DNA of 64,000 nt from Zantedeschia hybrid cultivar (Eukaryota; Streptophyta; Magnoliopsida; Alismatales; Araceae): NCBI GenBank assembly GCA_030544215.1, contig JARZZO010000011.1, forward strand, positions 3,520,001-3,584,000, in the 5' to 3' direction. Below the pieces are notes generated by a model. It worked only from the letters and a program-made list of their open reading frames with translations, ran no database searches and was not told the origin of the DNA. Position numbers and translations under genes: made by a program. Below are positions 28,001 through 37,676 of the stretch, piece after piece; the first letter of the stretch is position 1; the number at the start of each line of letters is the position of its first letter.

Positions 28001-29536
28001 CCGCTGGTACTGCTGTTGGTAATGGGGGTTCTGCTGTTGCCTGTACCCCTGCTGGCTCGGCTGTGGTGGCCTCTGGTACTGCTGCTGATTCCTCACAAAC
28101 TGGGGCGAGTTATTGTTCATAGTACTGACCTGCTCGTGAGAGAGCGTGCCCTCAGTAGTTGGACCTGAGCTGGGAGAATTCTGCACTGCAGGCTTCCGAG
28201 GCGGAGGCCTGTTAGGTCTGTGAGGATCAAAGACGCTAGAGAACGTAGCGTCCTTGAAAGCATTCTGGCAGTACCGTGCTCTTTCATAGAGCTCTGCCAT
28301 GTTCGTCAAGTTGTTCAAGGAGAGGACTAGCTTGAACTGGGGAGTGGCGTTAGAAATCAACATTTTCACTTGTTCGGATTCGGACAAGTGATCTTTCACT
28401 TTTTCAGCCAGGCCCCGCCACCTGTCAGCAAAACTGACAAACTCCTCGTCCGGTTTCATCTTTTCTGCAATAAGATCCGTGATAGACAAGGAGGGTGCGA
28501 CTCTGTCCTGGTATCGTTGGATAAATTTGCGTGAAACGATACCGTAATCCTCTACTTCTGAGGGTTCCAGAGAAAAGAACCACTCGAGGGCTGGTCCCTC
28601 TAGGGATCTCCTGAACAAGAAAGCCAATGACCTCTTATCATTCTGCCAAAAGGAGGATTCGTACATGAACTCCTTCAGGTGCGTGAAGGGGTTACCAGTA
28701 CCGTTATACTTTCGATACACTGGCATTTCAGAGGGTGGCAGATGGAATACTGGCAGGCTCGGTAAGTTAATTTCTGGCACAGCTTTAACCCCCATCATTT
28801 TCTGGAGATTGTTGAACTGTTCATCTATGCGCTCCATCTTGGCCAGCAACGTCTGCGTGGTCAGATCTGCCTGGGGAGGAGGAGGAGGAGGAAGTACTTG
28901 ATAGGCCTGCTGCCTAGAGTACGTTGGACAAGGAGGATAATAAGGATGAGGTCCGGCAGAGCTTCCGCCATGCCCGAGGGCATTTTGATAAACGGGCGTC
29001 TGCGGTCTAGCCGGTTGCCTGGATGACGAAAGTTGTGGCCCAGTTGGCCGAGAAGTAAGATGAAGGCCTTCCATGGCCTGTTGGATATAAGGAGGAGGAG
29101 GAGGTTGTTGAGGGACAACGGGGGGAGCCACAGGGTTCGGCTCGGCAGGCTGCATGGGTGCCTTCCCCTTCAAGATAGACTGGATCACCTCGAACTGCTG
29201 AGGGTCCAGTCGGGAGGCAAGAACTCCCAGAGCATTAACAAGATCCATAGGATCGGAGGATGGGGGATCATACTGATTCATGTCCCCCTCAAGGTCAGGA
29301 TTAGGAATCGCATATTCATGCGGAGGAAGATCATGATATTGATCGTGCGGATTAAAAAGAGGAGTTCGTACATTCCCGTCATGTCGAACTGGAATGGGGA
29401 CAGAATTACGAGAGGCATCAGCATCTCTCCCGTTCTCGTAGTTGAAATCAGAATTGCGAGGGGCATTAGCATCTCCCTCGTAGTTGATAATGGCGTCTTG
29501 GGCCATACTCAAATCTCTGCCTGATCGCAGCAACAT
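24911..29536 (-). CDS. gag-pro: Tat-lineage gag-protease polyprotein with G-patch
   Basis: The 1541-residue frame starts at ATG 29536 (MLLRSGRD); the open frame runs a little further upstream without ATG. Counting from the frame start at 29593, a retrotransposon gag domain is near 290-420 (FRRSLEGPALEWFFSLEPS). Next comes a Gln/Pro-rich stretch and a zinc-knuckle-like CYFHRQPGHTIDTC near 635-650, then a long Pro/Ser/Thr linker. The aspartic protease has VDTGASINVLP near 1046. A G-patch follows near 1210-1235 (GWRIMMKNGYKPGKGLG). Gag packages the RNA and protease cleaves the polyprotein. The frame ends at 24911, overlapping pol, which lies in the -1 frame; the overlap holds a run of nine A. 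The role of the G-patch is unknown here. Confidence 0.92.
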   Translation of the reverse strand: MLLRSGRDLSMAQDAIINYEGDANAPRNSDFNYENGRDADASRNSVPIPVRHDGNVRTPLFNPHDQYHDLPPHEYAIPNPDLEGDMNQYDPPSSDPMDLVNALGVLASRLDPQQFEVIQSILKGKAPMQPAEPNPVAPPVVPQQPPPPPYIQQAMEGLHLTSRPTGPQLSSSRQPARPQTPVYQNALGHGGSSAGPHPYYPPCPTYSRQQAYQVLPPPPPPQADLTTQTLLAKMERIDEQFNNLQKMMGVKAVPEINLPSLPVFHLPPSEMPVYRKYNGTGNPFTHLKEFMYESSFWQNDKRSLAFLFRRSLEGPALEWFFSLEPSEVEDYGIVSRKFIQRYQDRVAPSLSITDLIAEKMKPDEEFVSFADRWRGLAEKVKDHLSESEQVKMLISNATPQFKLVLSLNNLTNMAELYERARYCQNAFKDATFSSVFDPHRPNRPPPRKPAVQNSPSSGPTTEGTLSHEQVSTMNNNSPQFVRNQQQYQRPPQPSQQGYRQQQNPHYQQQYQRPQQPSQQQQQPQRQQQYQQPTQQQYQQPHQQQQQQPQYQPRAPPAYHNVPPPGDYNQQRRPPGPKRAEYPALPESLADIFSALMAANALVLPREKAVWPQNADTSRYCYFHRQPGHTIDTCFQFRDYIHDLNEHGGIDWEEMKKYITALKARRPQQQQQQARPPAQAVAPPNMGIVQNPLPEHQNQNQVAPILTNSQSEAGRGQQWRVEDSSSLCSTGHVQSTAERPPRRTIHRPRPQPITITPIPTPTYHSPTPNNPLPLPTFLRLITPRTPTPPSYNPPQTNNAPLLPSRPLLRIPFPTSPATTTTYPDMPLPSRLLLRVPFPTSPTTYPSTIQPSRPLIRTTPSPPSPTPSPTYQPSTPSAPSNSAVLKVSPGSSTVKEHALRSGRIFNKVFPQSTVRDGPSQPTEEAHNEESAPGTQYDLLKHLDRTPARITILELIKRSKSHQEALMEYLQKVMVNEDVPVEKITALLVPQGDQPSITFHTSELAPPAARSMALSITVNICKKAVDACLVDTGASINVLPPKTLELCGVPKEKWLPSPISVTTYDNSTRSPLGMVYLKVELGPVSHADVEFHILEIDPSINAILGRPYIKSLEAIPSTNHQCLKFPYKGRIIKVTSMPILAAAHSLNIKSAVLPGRQPFLSVLQVYRPVANPLKAATISPYPLDAIKRGKCMSTPGWRIMMKNGYKPGKGLGTQLQGRTTPVRNHRAAPGSGLGYRPIKLKQDLVQKAEIKEGPKIWEAMSTPPKEGRDPLTWTLYTHFVKGPILSYDNTVVITSCFDFHDIYGRDLARHCSELFTYQSLEALRPMKRRKFHDLECEWYRWFDLRDLYIALNILFLDPAEPKWPPQIDELIESPGAIFDKRILLSEETDEGEPDDPYEAGYTTDLLWRGTYPSHVFMLHTLFRTLLLTPTWSRVVIEDIPRAPPVMITLSPRDIIPQPPLDLERLYDLIWDILLYDPPNPLALVPLPPSNSPPIFIHSCFMFNSFIFQKKTPIWQQILPKSSSRKHLTCPIAPRHAGPSVKTLF
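25015..25023 (-). promoter_or_regulatory. candidate -1 ribosomal frameshift site (A9) between gag-pro and pol
   Basis: On the minus strand the junction reads CC, nine A, then CGCC. In the gag-pro frame this is CAA AAA AAA ACG; slipping back one base gives AAA AAA AAC GCC, which is the pol frame. The pol frame has a stop just upstream (at about 25040) and no ATG near its start. This is what a programmed -1 shift would look like. The alternative is a simple loss of one A from an originally continuous frame. Confidence 0.5.
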
Positions 29537-30672
29537 TATATTAGATTCTCTTTTTAGAAAATTAATCAAACAAGTTGTGAAGAGATTAATCAAACAAGTG
29601 GATGCTTAACGTGATTTCAGGATTCCTTGTTGAGTTATTTGAATTGGATTAAACCACAATTTCGCTCAGGGAAGGATCCTAGTTTCAGTTTGATTTCCAC
29701 CGTTATTCTCTAAGGTTCTCTCTCACAACGCTTTCGGAATCTAGCCGGGACTTCAATTGGTACAACCAGCCCGATGATCAAGGAGGAATACCTTGATTTT
29801 GGGGACTTATGGAGGTCTCAACGTCAACTTCTCTAGTCTGATCAAGGGACCAACCCAATCAGAGAGAGTTGCTAACGTCGAGTAATGTGTTCCTAAGAAA
29901 AGGAGGGTTTTAGCCTCAATGCGTATGCCCTGCGACCTGGATGGCCTCTAATGCTTAATAGAGTAATGGGTAGCTAGCACTCAACACAGAAATCTGGAAA
30001 CTGAAAAATAATTAAGAAACTGTCTGAATCGCGTCGATGATAGTCGACGCTATTCAGAACAGAACTTAATTCTTTCGCAGAGAACAGATGCAAACAGCAG
30101 AGAAAACCTGGAAAATAACTAAAAACTGTCTGAATCGTGTCGATGATGGTAGACGCTATTCAACACAGAAGTTAATTATTTTACAGAAACAGATGTAAAC
30201 GACAGAGATAATCTGGAGACTAAAAGGCGTCCAGGTAACCTGACGCGGTTTTGAAACACGTCGCTGTTACTGGACGCTTTTCAGTTCGCAGAAACAGATT
30301 TCCAGAAGGATTTTCTGGGTCGAATCCTCCTTAAACAGGGAAAAATGCAGTAAACAATCGACTCATGCAAAGATTTTTAGTTTCAGATTTTAAACAGGAT
30401 GGTTTACTATCTAAACAACTAAGAAATCACACAATCACACAGCATTTTATCACCAAAAACAGCTTTTTAACTAATCAAGGGGAGGCAAGATCTTGCCACT
30501 GGGGTGTGCACGTGGTGCACGAGGGAAATTAAACAAACTAAACACTCACCAATTGGTGAGGACGTGTCGAAAGACACAAGTGGTGCACCGTGGGTGCCCG
30601 ATATGATGATAACAAGAACAAAAGAAATTAAAAGACGGCGAGACCAAGTCCCACCGTGATCGTCAAAAGAGC
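29537..30672 (-). other. untranslated leader of the Tat element
   Basis: About 1.1 kb between the 5' LTR and gag with no supported gene. It carries four GCGTC palindromes (30024-30057, 30130-30162, 30220-30252, 30252-30283). Next to the LTR the minus strand reads GCTCTTTTGACGATCACGG then TGGGACTTGG. This is where a primer binding site is expected, but I could not match it to a particular tRNA. Confidence 0.75.
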
Positions 30673-31395
30673 TGTAGGTGCTGAAAATTTGCTCGTGTGA
30701 TTAATGTGAAAAACTATGTTGTTTAGGGTAAATTAACCTATTAAAAAAATGCAACTAAGGTGCTGTGATCGCCAGAAACTTTTAACTAAAAAAAAGCTTC
30801 AAAAGAGTTTGATCGCCTACCTGCTTAAACGCGGAAGAATGAATCCTTGGTTCCCCTCCTTCAGCCGGCTGAAGAAAGAGAGCCTCTTTGTTTTTTCGTT
30901 CTTGCTGTTGAATGTTGAGGATCGTCCAGAAGTTCTCCTGGCTTCGTGCTTGATTTCCCTCTTTTTGATTTCTTGTTGTTGTTGTTGAATGCAGCAAGGA
31001 CAGAAACACAGAAAAATAAAGAAGAAATAGTGATGAGAATCTAAATGGAAATAATAAAGTTAACTATGGTTGGAAACATGTTTAAAACAGCAACTCACTT
31101 GTTTAGATGGCTTTGAAACCCCTTTAGAACAGATGGTTTTGAAAAATTAATGATGTGGTGTGTGTTGCATGCAGTGAGTATGAGAGAATGAAACTAATGA
31201 ATGAAAATGAAATTCTAATATGAAAAACTTATGCCCAGTTGGAGAAGCCTTGAAGGATGAAGATCTGGAAGAAGGATGCCGACTTCTGGTGGCAGCGCTC
31301 CGGCGTGGTTACTCCGATCTTCAAATCGCTATAACGCTGTGGCTCAATAATTCTCTCTCTCTTTTTTTTTCTTTTTCTTAACTCTTTGATAGGCA

Positions 31396-31406
31396 AGGTA
31401 TTTATA
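31396..31406 (-). promoter_or_regulatory. TATA box of the Tat 5' LTR
   Basis: Minus strand reads CCTATAAATACC. The same box is present at the matching place in all copies of the family in this window. In the solo LTR at 33252-36107 it is split by another insertion. Confidence 0.65.
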
Positions 31407-31504
31407 GGCATTTTCTGCGTTCGCGATTAACATAGAAAAATCTCGGATTTATCTACCTTAATCGACAGATAATTACTGATTAATTCATCTTTATCTGTAA
31501 TTAT

Positions 31505-31802
31505 CTAAAACGCGTCCACCATGGGTGACGCCTTTCAGATTAATTAAGATAAGGATAAATATCCGGGAAAACTTATCTTTATCTTTATTAGCTAAAACGC
31601 GTCTACTTTGGTAGACGTCTTTTACTCTAATTAAGATAAGGATAAACATCCGGAAGAGAAGTTAAGACAGCTTAGGAAACTTAAATCGCGTCAACCCTCA
31701 CAGACGCCTTTTAGTTAATAAATCAATTAATTAAAATTCAAATTTAAACGTTAAAATAGGAATAAACTCTAAATAGCGTCCACATGAATCGACGCCTTTT
31801 AG
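31505..31802. repeat. array of four GCGTC/GACGC palindromes in the 5' LTR
   Basis: Copies lie at 31505-31538, 31592-31625, 31681-31714 and 31768-31802, about 87 bases apart. Each is about 33 bases: an outer arm CTAAAAnGCGTC, a variable middle, and the matching arm GACGCnTTTTAG. In the first two copies the middle is itself paired (CACC with GGTG; CTAC with GTAG). Spacers share an AATTAAGATAAGGATAAA-type sequence, so the array looks like degenerate tandem repeats of about 87 bp that keep the dyad. Confidence 0.8.
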
Positions 31803-31995
31803 GATTATGCATATTTTAACCGAAATTTGAGCTAAAATCAATTCGATTGATTAACTTAAACATGTCTGTTTGACCCGACACTCAAAAATATCAATAAAAA
31901 TTAATTAATGATTAATTATCAGACCATTCTGAGGCATTATTATATGATATGAAATTTACTCGAAATGACGTCAAAATTAGCGTGTCTACAACCCC

Positions 31996-32396
31996 ATTCC
32001 CGAAGGGTTATGCCAAGGGCTTTCTGAAGATGATGCCTTGCTAGTGACAGATCTCTGGGAGGACGATCCTGTCGACATCAACCTTTTCCTTACCAATGCT
32101 ATCGTGCAGAAAACTAGCCTCACTCTCCCATTAGGCCTTCATATTGAGGCGCAGCTTCCTATCAGAGGAAGGGGTCATTGTGGTCAGTGAGGCGGTTGGC
32201 GCAGTAGTCAGCACGGTCATTAAGAGAGTAGTTAATCAAAGGGTTAGTCTGAGAGGAATCATTGTAATTGTTTCTTACTTCAATGAATATTGCTTATCGC
32301 TCTTTTGTTTACTATCTCCCCTTCTTCCCCCGATTGCGTAGGCTAAACCAACATCCGTTGGCTTAGGCTTGGCCGTGAATGTGTCGATGTTGTATG
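31996..32396 (+). mobile_element. older LTR retroelement, right part
   Basis: Sequence resumes here directly after the Tat target duplication and continues the element cut at 17478. It is GC-richer than the Tat element and holds fragments such as SEDDALLVTDLWEDDPVDIN across the junction side, without a complete gene. Confidence 0.5.
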
Positions 32397-32830
32397 CTTG
32401 GACGAGTTTTATCCCATCTTAGGGTGGGGGGTCCATTCCCTGTGGTAGTGACTGCCAGGGGCTTGGACAAGTTTTATCCCATCTTAGGGTGGGAAGCATC
32501 TTCCTTGTGGTGGTGACTGTCATGGAGATCGGACAAGTTTTATCTCATCTTAGGGTGGTGACCCCATTCCCTGTGGTGGTGACCGCCAGGGGCTCGAACG
32601 AGCTTTATCCCATCTTAAGGTGGGGAACCCCTTCCCTGTGGTGAAGACCGACAGGGGCTCGAACGAGTTTTATCCCATCTTGGAGTGGAGAGTCCCTTTC
32701 CTATGGTGGTGTCTTAGGGTGGGGAGCCCCTTCACTGTAGTGATGACTGCCAGGGACTCAGACGAATTTTATCCCATCTTAGGGTGAGGAGCCCTTCATT
32801 GTGGTGGTGACGGCGAGGGGGATCAGACAA
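32397..32830 (+). repeat. tandem repeat of about 66 bp
   Basis: About six to seven diverged units, each built on ACGAGTTTTATCCCATCTTA then GGGTGGGGAGCCCCTTCC then CTGTGGTGGTGACTGCCAGG. One unit near 32690 is shortened. It lies in the non-coding part of the older retroelement. Confidence 0.88.
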
Positions 32831-33251
32831 TGTAACTACCCTCCACCCTATAATCGGGGATCCGATTACTAAATGGGTACCGAATCATTAAATTTGGAGC
32901 CAAACCAGGATCTCGATAAGTCTAGGAAATAGATGATAAACTAAGCTAAACATTCACATCACATCGAATTGTAAAGGAAGTGCAGAAATTAAAAATTATT
33001 ACAATTCGACTCGACTCAACAAATAATTACATACTCCAACTGAAAGGAAATAATTAAGCGTACAGGCTAGAAAAGAAAATAACAACTATATCGGGGCATA
33101 TCCCGGAACAGCGGCTGCTGACGCGCAACTCAAGGCAACACTCTCCTCGCTACGCCTGCCTAGAACCCTCACCTGAAAACCGCAGGGATGAGTGTCATCG
33201 AAAAGACTCAGTAGGGGTCCTTCGATCCCCACCACCCACTCACGCACCTAC
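32831..33251. other. unassigned repeat-like sequence left of the old solo LTR
   Basis: About 420 bases with no coding frame. Together with 36108-37676 it formed the target of the solo LTR, since ...ACCTAC joins CCCAC... across the insertion. It resembles LTR or leader sequence but I cannot name the family. Confidence 0.4.
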
Positions 33252-36107
33252 TGTAGACACGCTAATTTTCATATCATTTTGAGTAAATTTCATGTCATAT
33301 AATAATGCCTCAAAATGGTCTGATATTTAATCATTAGTTAATTTTTATTCTTTTTCTTGATTAATTATCTAAATGACATCGGTCAAACAGACATAATTTA
33401 AGTTTATTAATGAAATTCATTTTAACTCAGATTTTTAATCAAATATGAAGGAGTATAAAAGACGTCGACTTGTAAAGACGCCATTTAGGATTTATTCTTA
33501 TTTTAATTTTTAATCTGATTTTTCATTAATTTATTAATAAACTAAAAGACGTCTACCATGCACGACGCCATTTAGGTTTCCTAAGTTGTTTCTGTTTCTT
33601 CTTCCCAATGTTTATCCTTATCTTAATTAAGTTAAAAGACGTCTCCTATAGACGACGCGTTTTAGTTAATTACAGATAATGATGAATTTGGCTGTATTTA
33701 TCTATTTCTTGGTTAGATTGACTTCAAACTCCTTCATGTTAATCTTTAAGGAACCGCGGACGCGTGAACTTAAGTCTATAAATGTTAGAATTTGGTGGCC
33801 TCAAAGCCAATCATTGTACATTCTAGTTCAGATTATTAATAAAGGCAATTATTTCTTCATTTAATAGTTCTCGCATACGACTATCGTAATGAAGGTCCAT
33901 AGACAAATGTATGGGATATTGAATCATGATGAGATCATGATAGTGAGATCAATATCCTAAGGCAATTGTCTTAAATAGTTCTCGATCATAGGATATTTGA
34001 GATGGATATTAAATATCCGATAAGATCGACACAAGTTATGTCTGCTCATATGATGAGGGTGAATGATCTCACATTCACTCGTGTGGTGACACTAAGACAA
34101 ACAAGTGGGTGCTCATTAGAGAATGAGTTCACTGAACAGACCCAAATTAGAATTCCTGGATGGTAATTATACCTATTAGTCAACCAGGGAATTCTATTGT
34201 TGCAGTAGCACAGTTGGTCCTTTGACCTGAATCACCAATGATACCTTGTTTGTGGACCATTGTATCTTGATTCTCTGACTCGTGGACTTTAACCATTAAG
34301 TCCACCATAATCGGTCTTTCAGATACAATGGAAAACTTGCGAAGGTAATTGAGTGGACAACAAGGGATCACTCACTCTTGGTATAAGACTGGAGAGAGAA
34401 TGTCCCATAGATGTGTACACAGAAATCCCTGGCCATGGTCAAATAAAAGAGATGTCTTTCTAGATATTAACTGTGTACTAGAATCCATCTGGATAATGCG
34501 ATAGAGGGTTTGACTATAAAACCATACCCTTGCGTTATCGGGACATTGCATGAGTGAAGGATTATATCTGTGCGGTATCGGCAGACGGAAAGGTTCAAAT
34601 GAAGGGAATAGTATCCCTTATATCTTCTGGGATCATGAGGTAGTGTTTGGTGTTGTTCATGATCAGAAGGCCAAGTGAATTTATCATCGGATGATAATTT
34701 ACTTTTTTATTAAATTAATCATTTAACATGCGATGTTTAAATGTTAATTAATAAATATTAAACTCAAGAAACAGTTCTAAGTTTAATGGGCCTGCAACCG
34801 GACTGATATATGGGCCTAGAGGGTCACACACATAAGAGTTCTCGTCAGACGGTGAGAGATGTTAAATTTCATGCTTATCTGGGTTTTTGTGAAAAGCTGC
34901 AGGATAAACATGAAGATTTAATGGAGAATTATCCAAGGCCAAACTCTTGGATAATCATGAGGATTAACTGTTATGCTTATCCTTATTTCTATATAAGGAG
35001 GGCCAAGGGGGAGTGGTAAAACGTTAGTTGGACGAATTTTACTCCCCAGATTCTCTCTCTCCTCTCTCTCTCTCTCCTTCTCGGAGTGGATCTGTCTCTC
35101 TCCGCGCATGGTGGATCTGAGATCTGGTCGGAGCACTCAAGTCGAGGAGGAAATCGCGTCTGCTGCGGGAACTCGTGTGGATACCTCTAGAGATCGTACG
35201 CGTGCGCGATTACCGAGTCGGCATCATCCACGGGAGATTCGAAACCCCGCAAATGTGAAGAACTGTTCTTCCCGCTTAGTTTTAATGTCCGTTTTACAAC
35301 CCCAGCAACCGATACAATGGAATCATTTTTATTTCCGCTGCGTTCATGGCGATTCCTTACAATAAATACACATGCTTATGAAGAAGAAAAAGTTAAGAAT
35401 TTTTTAAAGAGACATCGTCCAAACGCTGAATGATCGAGGCACTGTTACTACTTCCAAGAGTCTTGAAGCTTCGTCCTTTCTTCGTCATTTCTTCATCCAT
35501 TCAAGACCAAGGTTTTCCAGGGGCCATCCAACTTATTTCTTCTTTATTAATATTTACTCATATTTTCATCATACTCTGCATGTTTTCACCATATTAAGTT
35601 CAAAATCTCATTCATCACATCACTCCATGCAACGCACACTCACTAGCATATTTTCCAATCCATGTGTTAAGGGGTTTCAAAGACCACAAACAAGTTAGTT
35701 CATTCGTTTAAGTTGCATGATTAGAATTATTATTGGGATAGATACTACTACTATTTGAATTCTTATTATTCTTTTCCTCTTTCTTTCTTTCTACTTTTTG
35801 CAAGGTACGAAGGTGATCAAAAGGAAGGAATCAACAAAGAATCTGGACGATCCTCAAAGCCCAATCAATATTCAAAATAAGAACAAAGTCAAAAAGGCTC
35901 TTTTTCTTCAGTCGGCTGAAGGAGGAGAATCAAGGACTCCAACATCTCCCACGTCCAAAACAGGTAAGCGATCAATCTCTGTCTTTTGGAACTTTTTAGT
36001 TAAAAGTTTCTGGCGATCACATTCACATAGTTTTTAATAGGTTTATTTGTCACATAAACAACATAAATTTTCATGATAATCACACACCTCTAATTTGAGC
36101 ACTCACA
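33252..36107 (+). mobile_element. diverged Tat-family solo LTR, split by a copia solo LTR
   Basis: Begins TGTAGACACGCTAATTTT and ends ...GAGCACTCACA in the orientation opposite to the intact element. Parts 33252-33782 and 35362-36107 align in order with the intact LTR. Shared blocks include GTTAAAAGACGTC-type palindromes at about 33456-33488, 33541-33575 and 33631-33665, the CTTCAGTCGGCTGAAGG block and AGTTTCTGGCGATCAC. Flanks CCTAC (33247-33251) and CCCAC (36108-36112) are a target duplication with one mismatch. It is much more diverged than the other copies, so it is older. Confidence 0.82.
33783..35361 (+). mobile_element. Ty1/copia-type solo LTR
   Basis: 1579 bp, TGTTAGAATTTGG...CGATTCCTTACA, flanked by the perfect 5-bp duplication ATAAA (33778-33782 and 35362-35366). 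It has its own TATA box (CTATATAAGG at about 34989-34998) followed by a CT-rich leader. A related copy lies at 37677-41882 on the other strand. Assignment to copia is by LTR style; there is no internal coding region to prove it. Confidence 0.82.
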
Positions 36108-37676
36108 CCCACAAGTGCAACAACACAAATATAGATAATTTAAATAAGTAAAGCAATAAGCACAATTCCCAAATTTCGATATAAAACGCATGCATTCAAA
36201 ATGTAACATGCACAACTCTGAAACCATTCCGTCAAGGAACCCACAACCAGCATCTCGGCTAAAGACGCAAACCACATAGTCGAACACGGAAAACATCGAC
36301 CCGCTGAGACCAAATAGTAACCCCTCGGATAGCGCACTGGCTACTCCGGCCTAACAGGCTACAGGTGGTTCTGCTTCCTCCAGCACGAGTGACACTCCGA
36401 ATGTACCACTCCCACACCGGTACTAGCTATATCCCGGAGTACACCAGGTGACCCTCTCTCTAGGCGTCACACCACCACTCCCACACCGGCGCCGTGTCAC
36501 TCCCATACCGACACGGGGTGCCTAAGCGCTAACAAATGTCACTCTAGGCCCACGATCGCACAAAATACAACACGGTGCTATCCGATCACGTAGAATTCAT
36601 CGTCTACGAATATGATTTCAAGCATGCAATTAACCAAACTATCTAACCATGTAAATACATGTTAACTGCAGGAATTAATGAGATTCTGTCTCGAATCGCG
36701 TCGCCCAAGGCCGACGTCATTCAAGACTCCTAAACTGGTTCATATGAAAATTGGCCTCGGAAAGTGGACTAAAATGCGTCGTTCACGAAGGGCGCCATTT
36801 AAATGGCGTCGCTGTCCCTGGACGCCATTCAATCCAGAAGACAGAGTTTGTTATCTGTCATAAATTGCGTCGTGGGTGGAAGCCAGCTTTTTAAAAGGCG
36901 TCGCTGCCCCCCGACGCCATTTAACCCTCACAGGCAGGTTCTCCTACCGCCTTCCCCCAATTTACAAGGTGGGATTTCTCCCCCAAATTCGCAAAAACAA
37001 CACAAAATTGAGGAGGAGGATGAGAACCTAAATCCCCAATAAAATTCCACATTCTATAAAATTAGCATTTTCACCCCAAAAAAATCTCCTAAACATGCTC
37101 CAAAGCGGGAAAACATGATTTTGAAAAAAACACTGCTAGGATCGTCACCCTACCGGTACTCGAACTCCTCCGAGCTCCAAGCCGCCGAACCGCCTTGCCA
37201 CACGTCGCTGCCGATACCGCTGTGGATGCCGTTACTCCACCGGGACGTCAGCCGCCGTCCGGAGAGAAATGCACCGCGGAGGAAGTAGTGGTGGTAGTGG
37301 AGGAAGTTATAAGGTTGATGGAGTGGAGGGAGAGAAGGAATGGGGAGAAGAAAGAAAGGAGAGGGGGAAAGGAGGCGCTGGAAGCCGGAGAGAAGAGAGG
37401 AGAGAAAGAGGAAAGGAGAGAATGAGGGAAAGGAGGAAAGGTTCGCGGGGTCAAACTGAAACCGGTTAAAATGCGTCGTTCAAGACCGACGCCATTCAGA
37501 GGACAAGATGGGTCGTACACTGACATGCCAAGGCCGTACTCTGAATGGCGTCGACCACGCAAGACATCATTCAGACGATAAGACCAAGGCCGTACTCTCG
37601 CTGCCCAAAGCCAGCCCACATGGCGTCCACGTGGCACAGTTTAAAACGTGTCCACATCGCCGAACGACGTTTGAAC
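36108..37676. other. unassigned GC-rich repeat with GCGTC palindromes
   Basis: About 1.6 kb with no convincing gene. From about 36690 on it holds at least six palindromes of the same GCGTC...GACGCC type as the Tat family (for example around 36694, 36790, 36900, 37475 and 37542), although the sequence between them does not look like the Tat LTR. The stretch 37200-37440 is a purine-rich GGAGGA/GAGAAAG low-complexity block. It is probably LTR or leader of a related element. Confidence 0.5.

Larger units (their letters stand above)
17479..31990 (-). mobile_element. full-length Ty3/gypsy element, Tat lineage, recent insertion
   Basis: This 14.5-kb element lies on the minus strand. Its two LTRs are 17479-18794 (1316 bp) and 30673-31990 (1318 bp), both TG...CA. 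They are flanked by the perfect 5-bp duplication ACCCC at 17474-17478 and 31991-31995. By eye the LTRs differ by only two substitutions and one 2-base indel, so insertion was recent. Gene order on the minus strand is gag-protease (with a G-patch), then reverse transcriptase, RNase H, a second RNase H and integrase. The second RNase H is the hallmark of the Tat lineage. The pol end is damaged (see the frameshifted tail at 21139-21296), so it may not move on its own. It sits inside an older retroelement. Confidence 0.95.
30673..31990 (-). repeat. 5' LTR of the Tat element
   Basis: 1318 bp, nearly identical to the partner LTR at 17479-18794. It carries the minus-strand TATA box (TATAAATACC at about 31396-31406) that should drive the element's transcript. 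It has four GCGTC palindromes, which therefore lie upstream of the TATA box in the U3 part. Confidence 0.95.

Noticed and set aside
27827..28168. Leucine-rich membrane-like frame on the plus strand, with similar neighbours at 27874-28122
   Set aside because: Antisense shadow of the Gln/Pro-rich part of gag (CAG runs read as CTG).
29033..29524. 163-residue plus-strand frame
   Set aside because: Antisense to the start of gag, with no domain of its own.
30749..31009. Frames of 79 and 75 residues that recur at 17555-17815 and 39842-40102
   Set aside because: They lie in LTRs and recur only because the LTR is repeated; no conserved domain and not expected to be translated.
31505..31802. CRISPR-like array of regularly spaced palindromes
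   Set aside because: The host is a plant, repeats are diverged, spacers are homologous to each other, and the array is part of an LTR.
17479..31990. Athila-type element with an env-like gene
   Set aside because: The 2.3 kb between pol and the 3' LTR has no reading frame, and the second RNase H places it in the Tat lineage.
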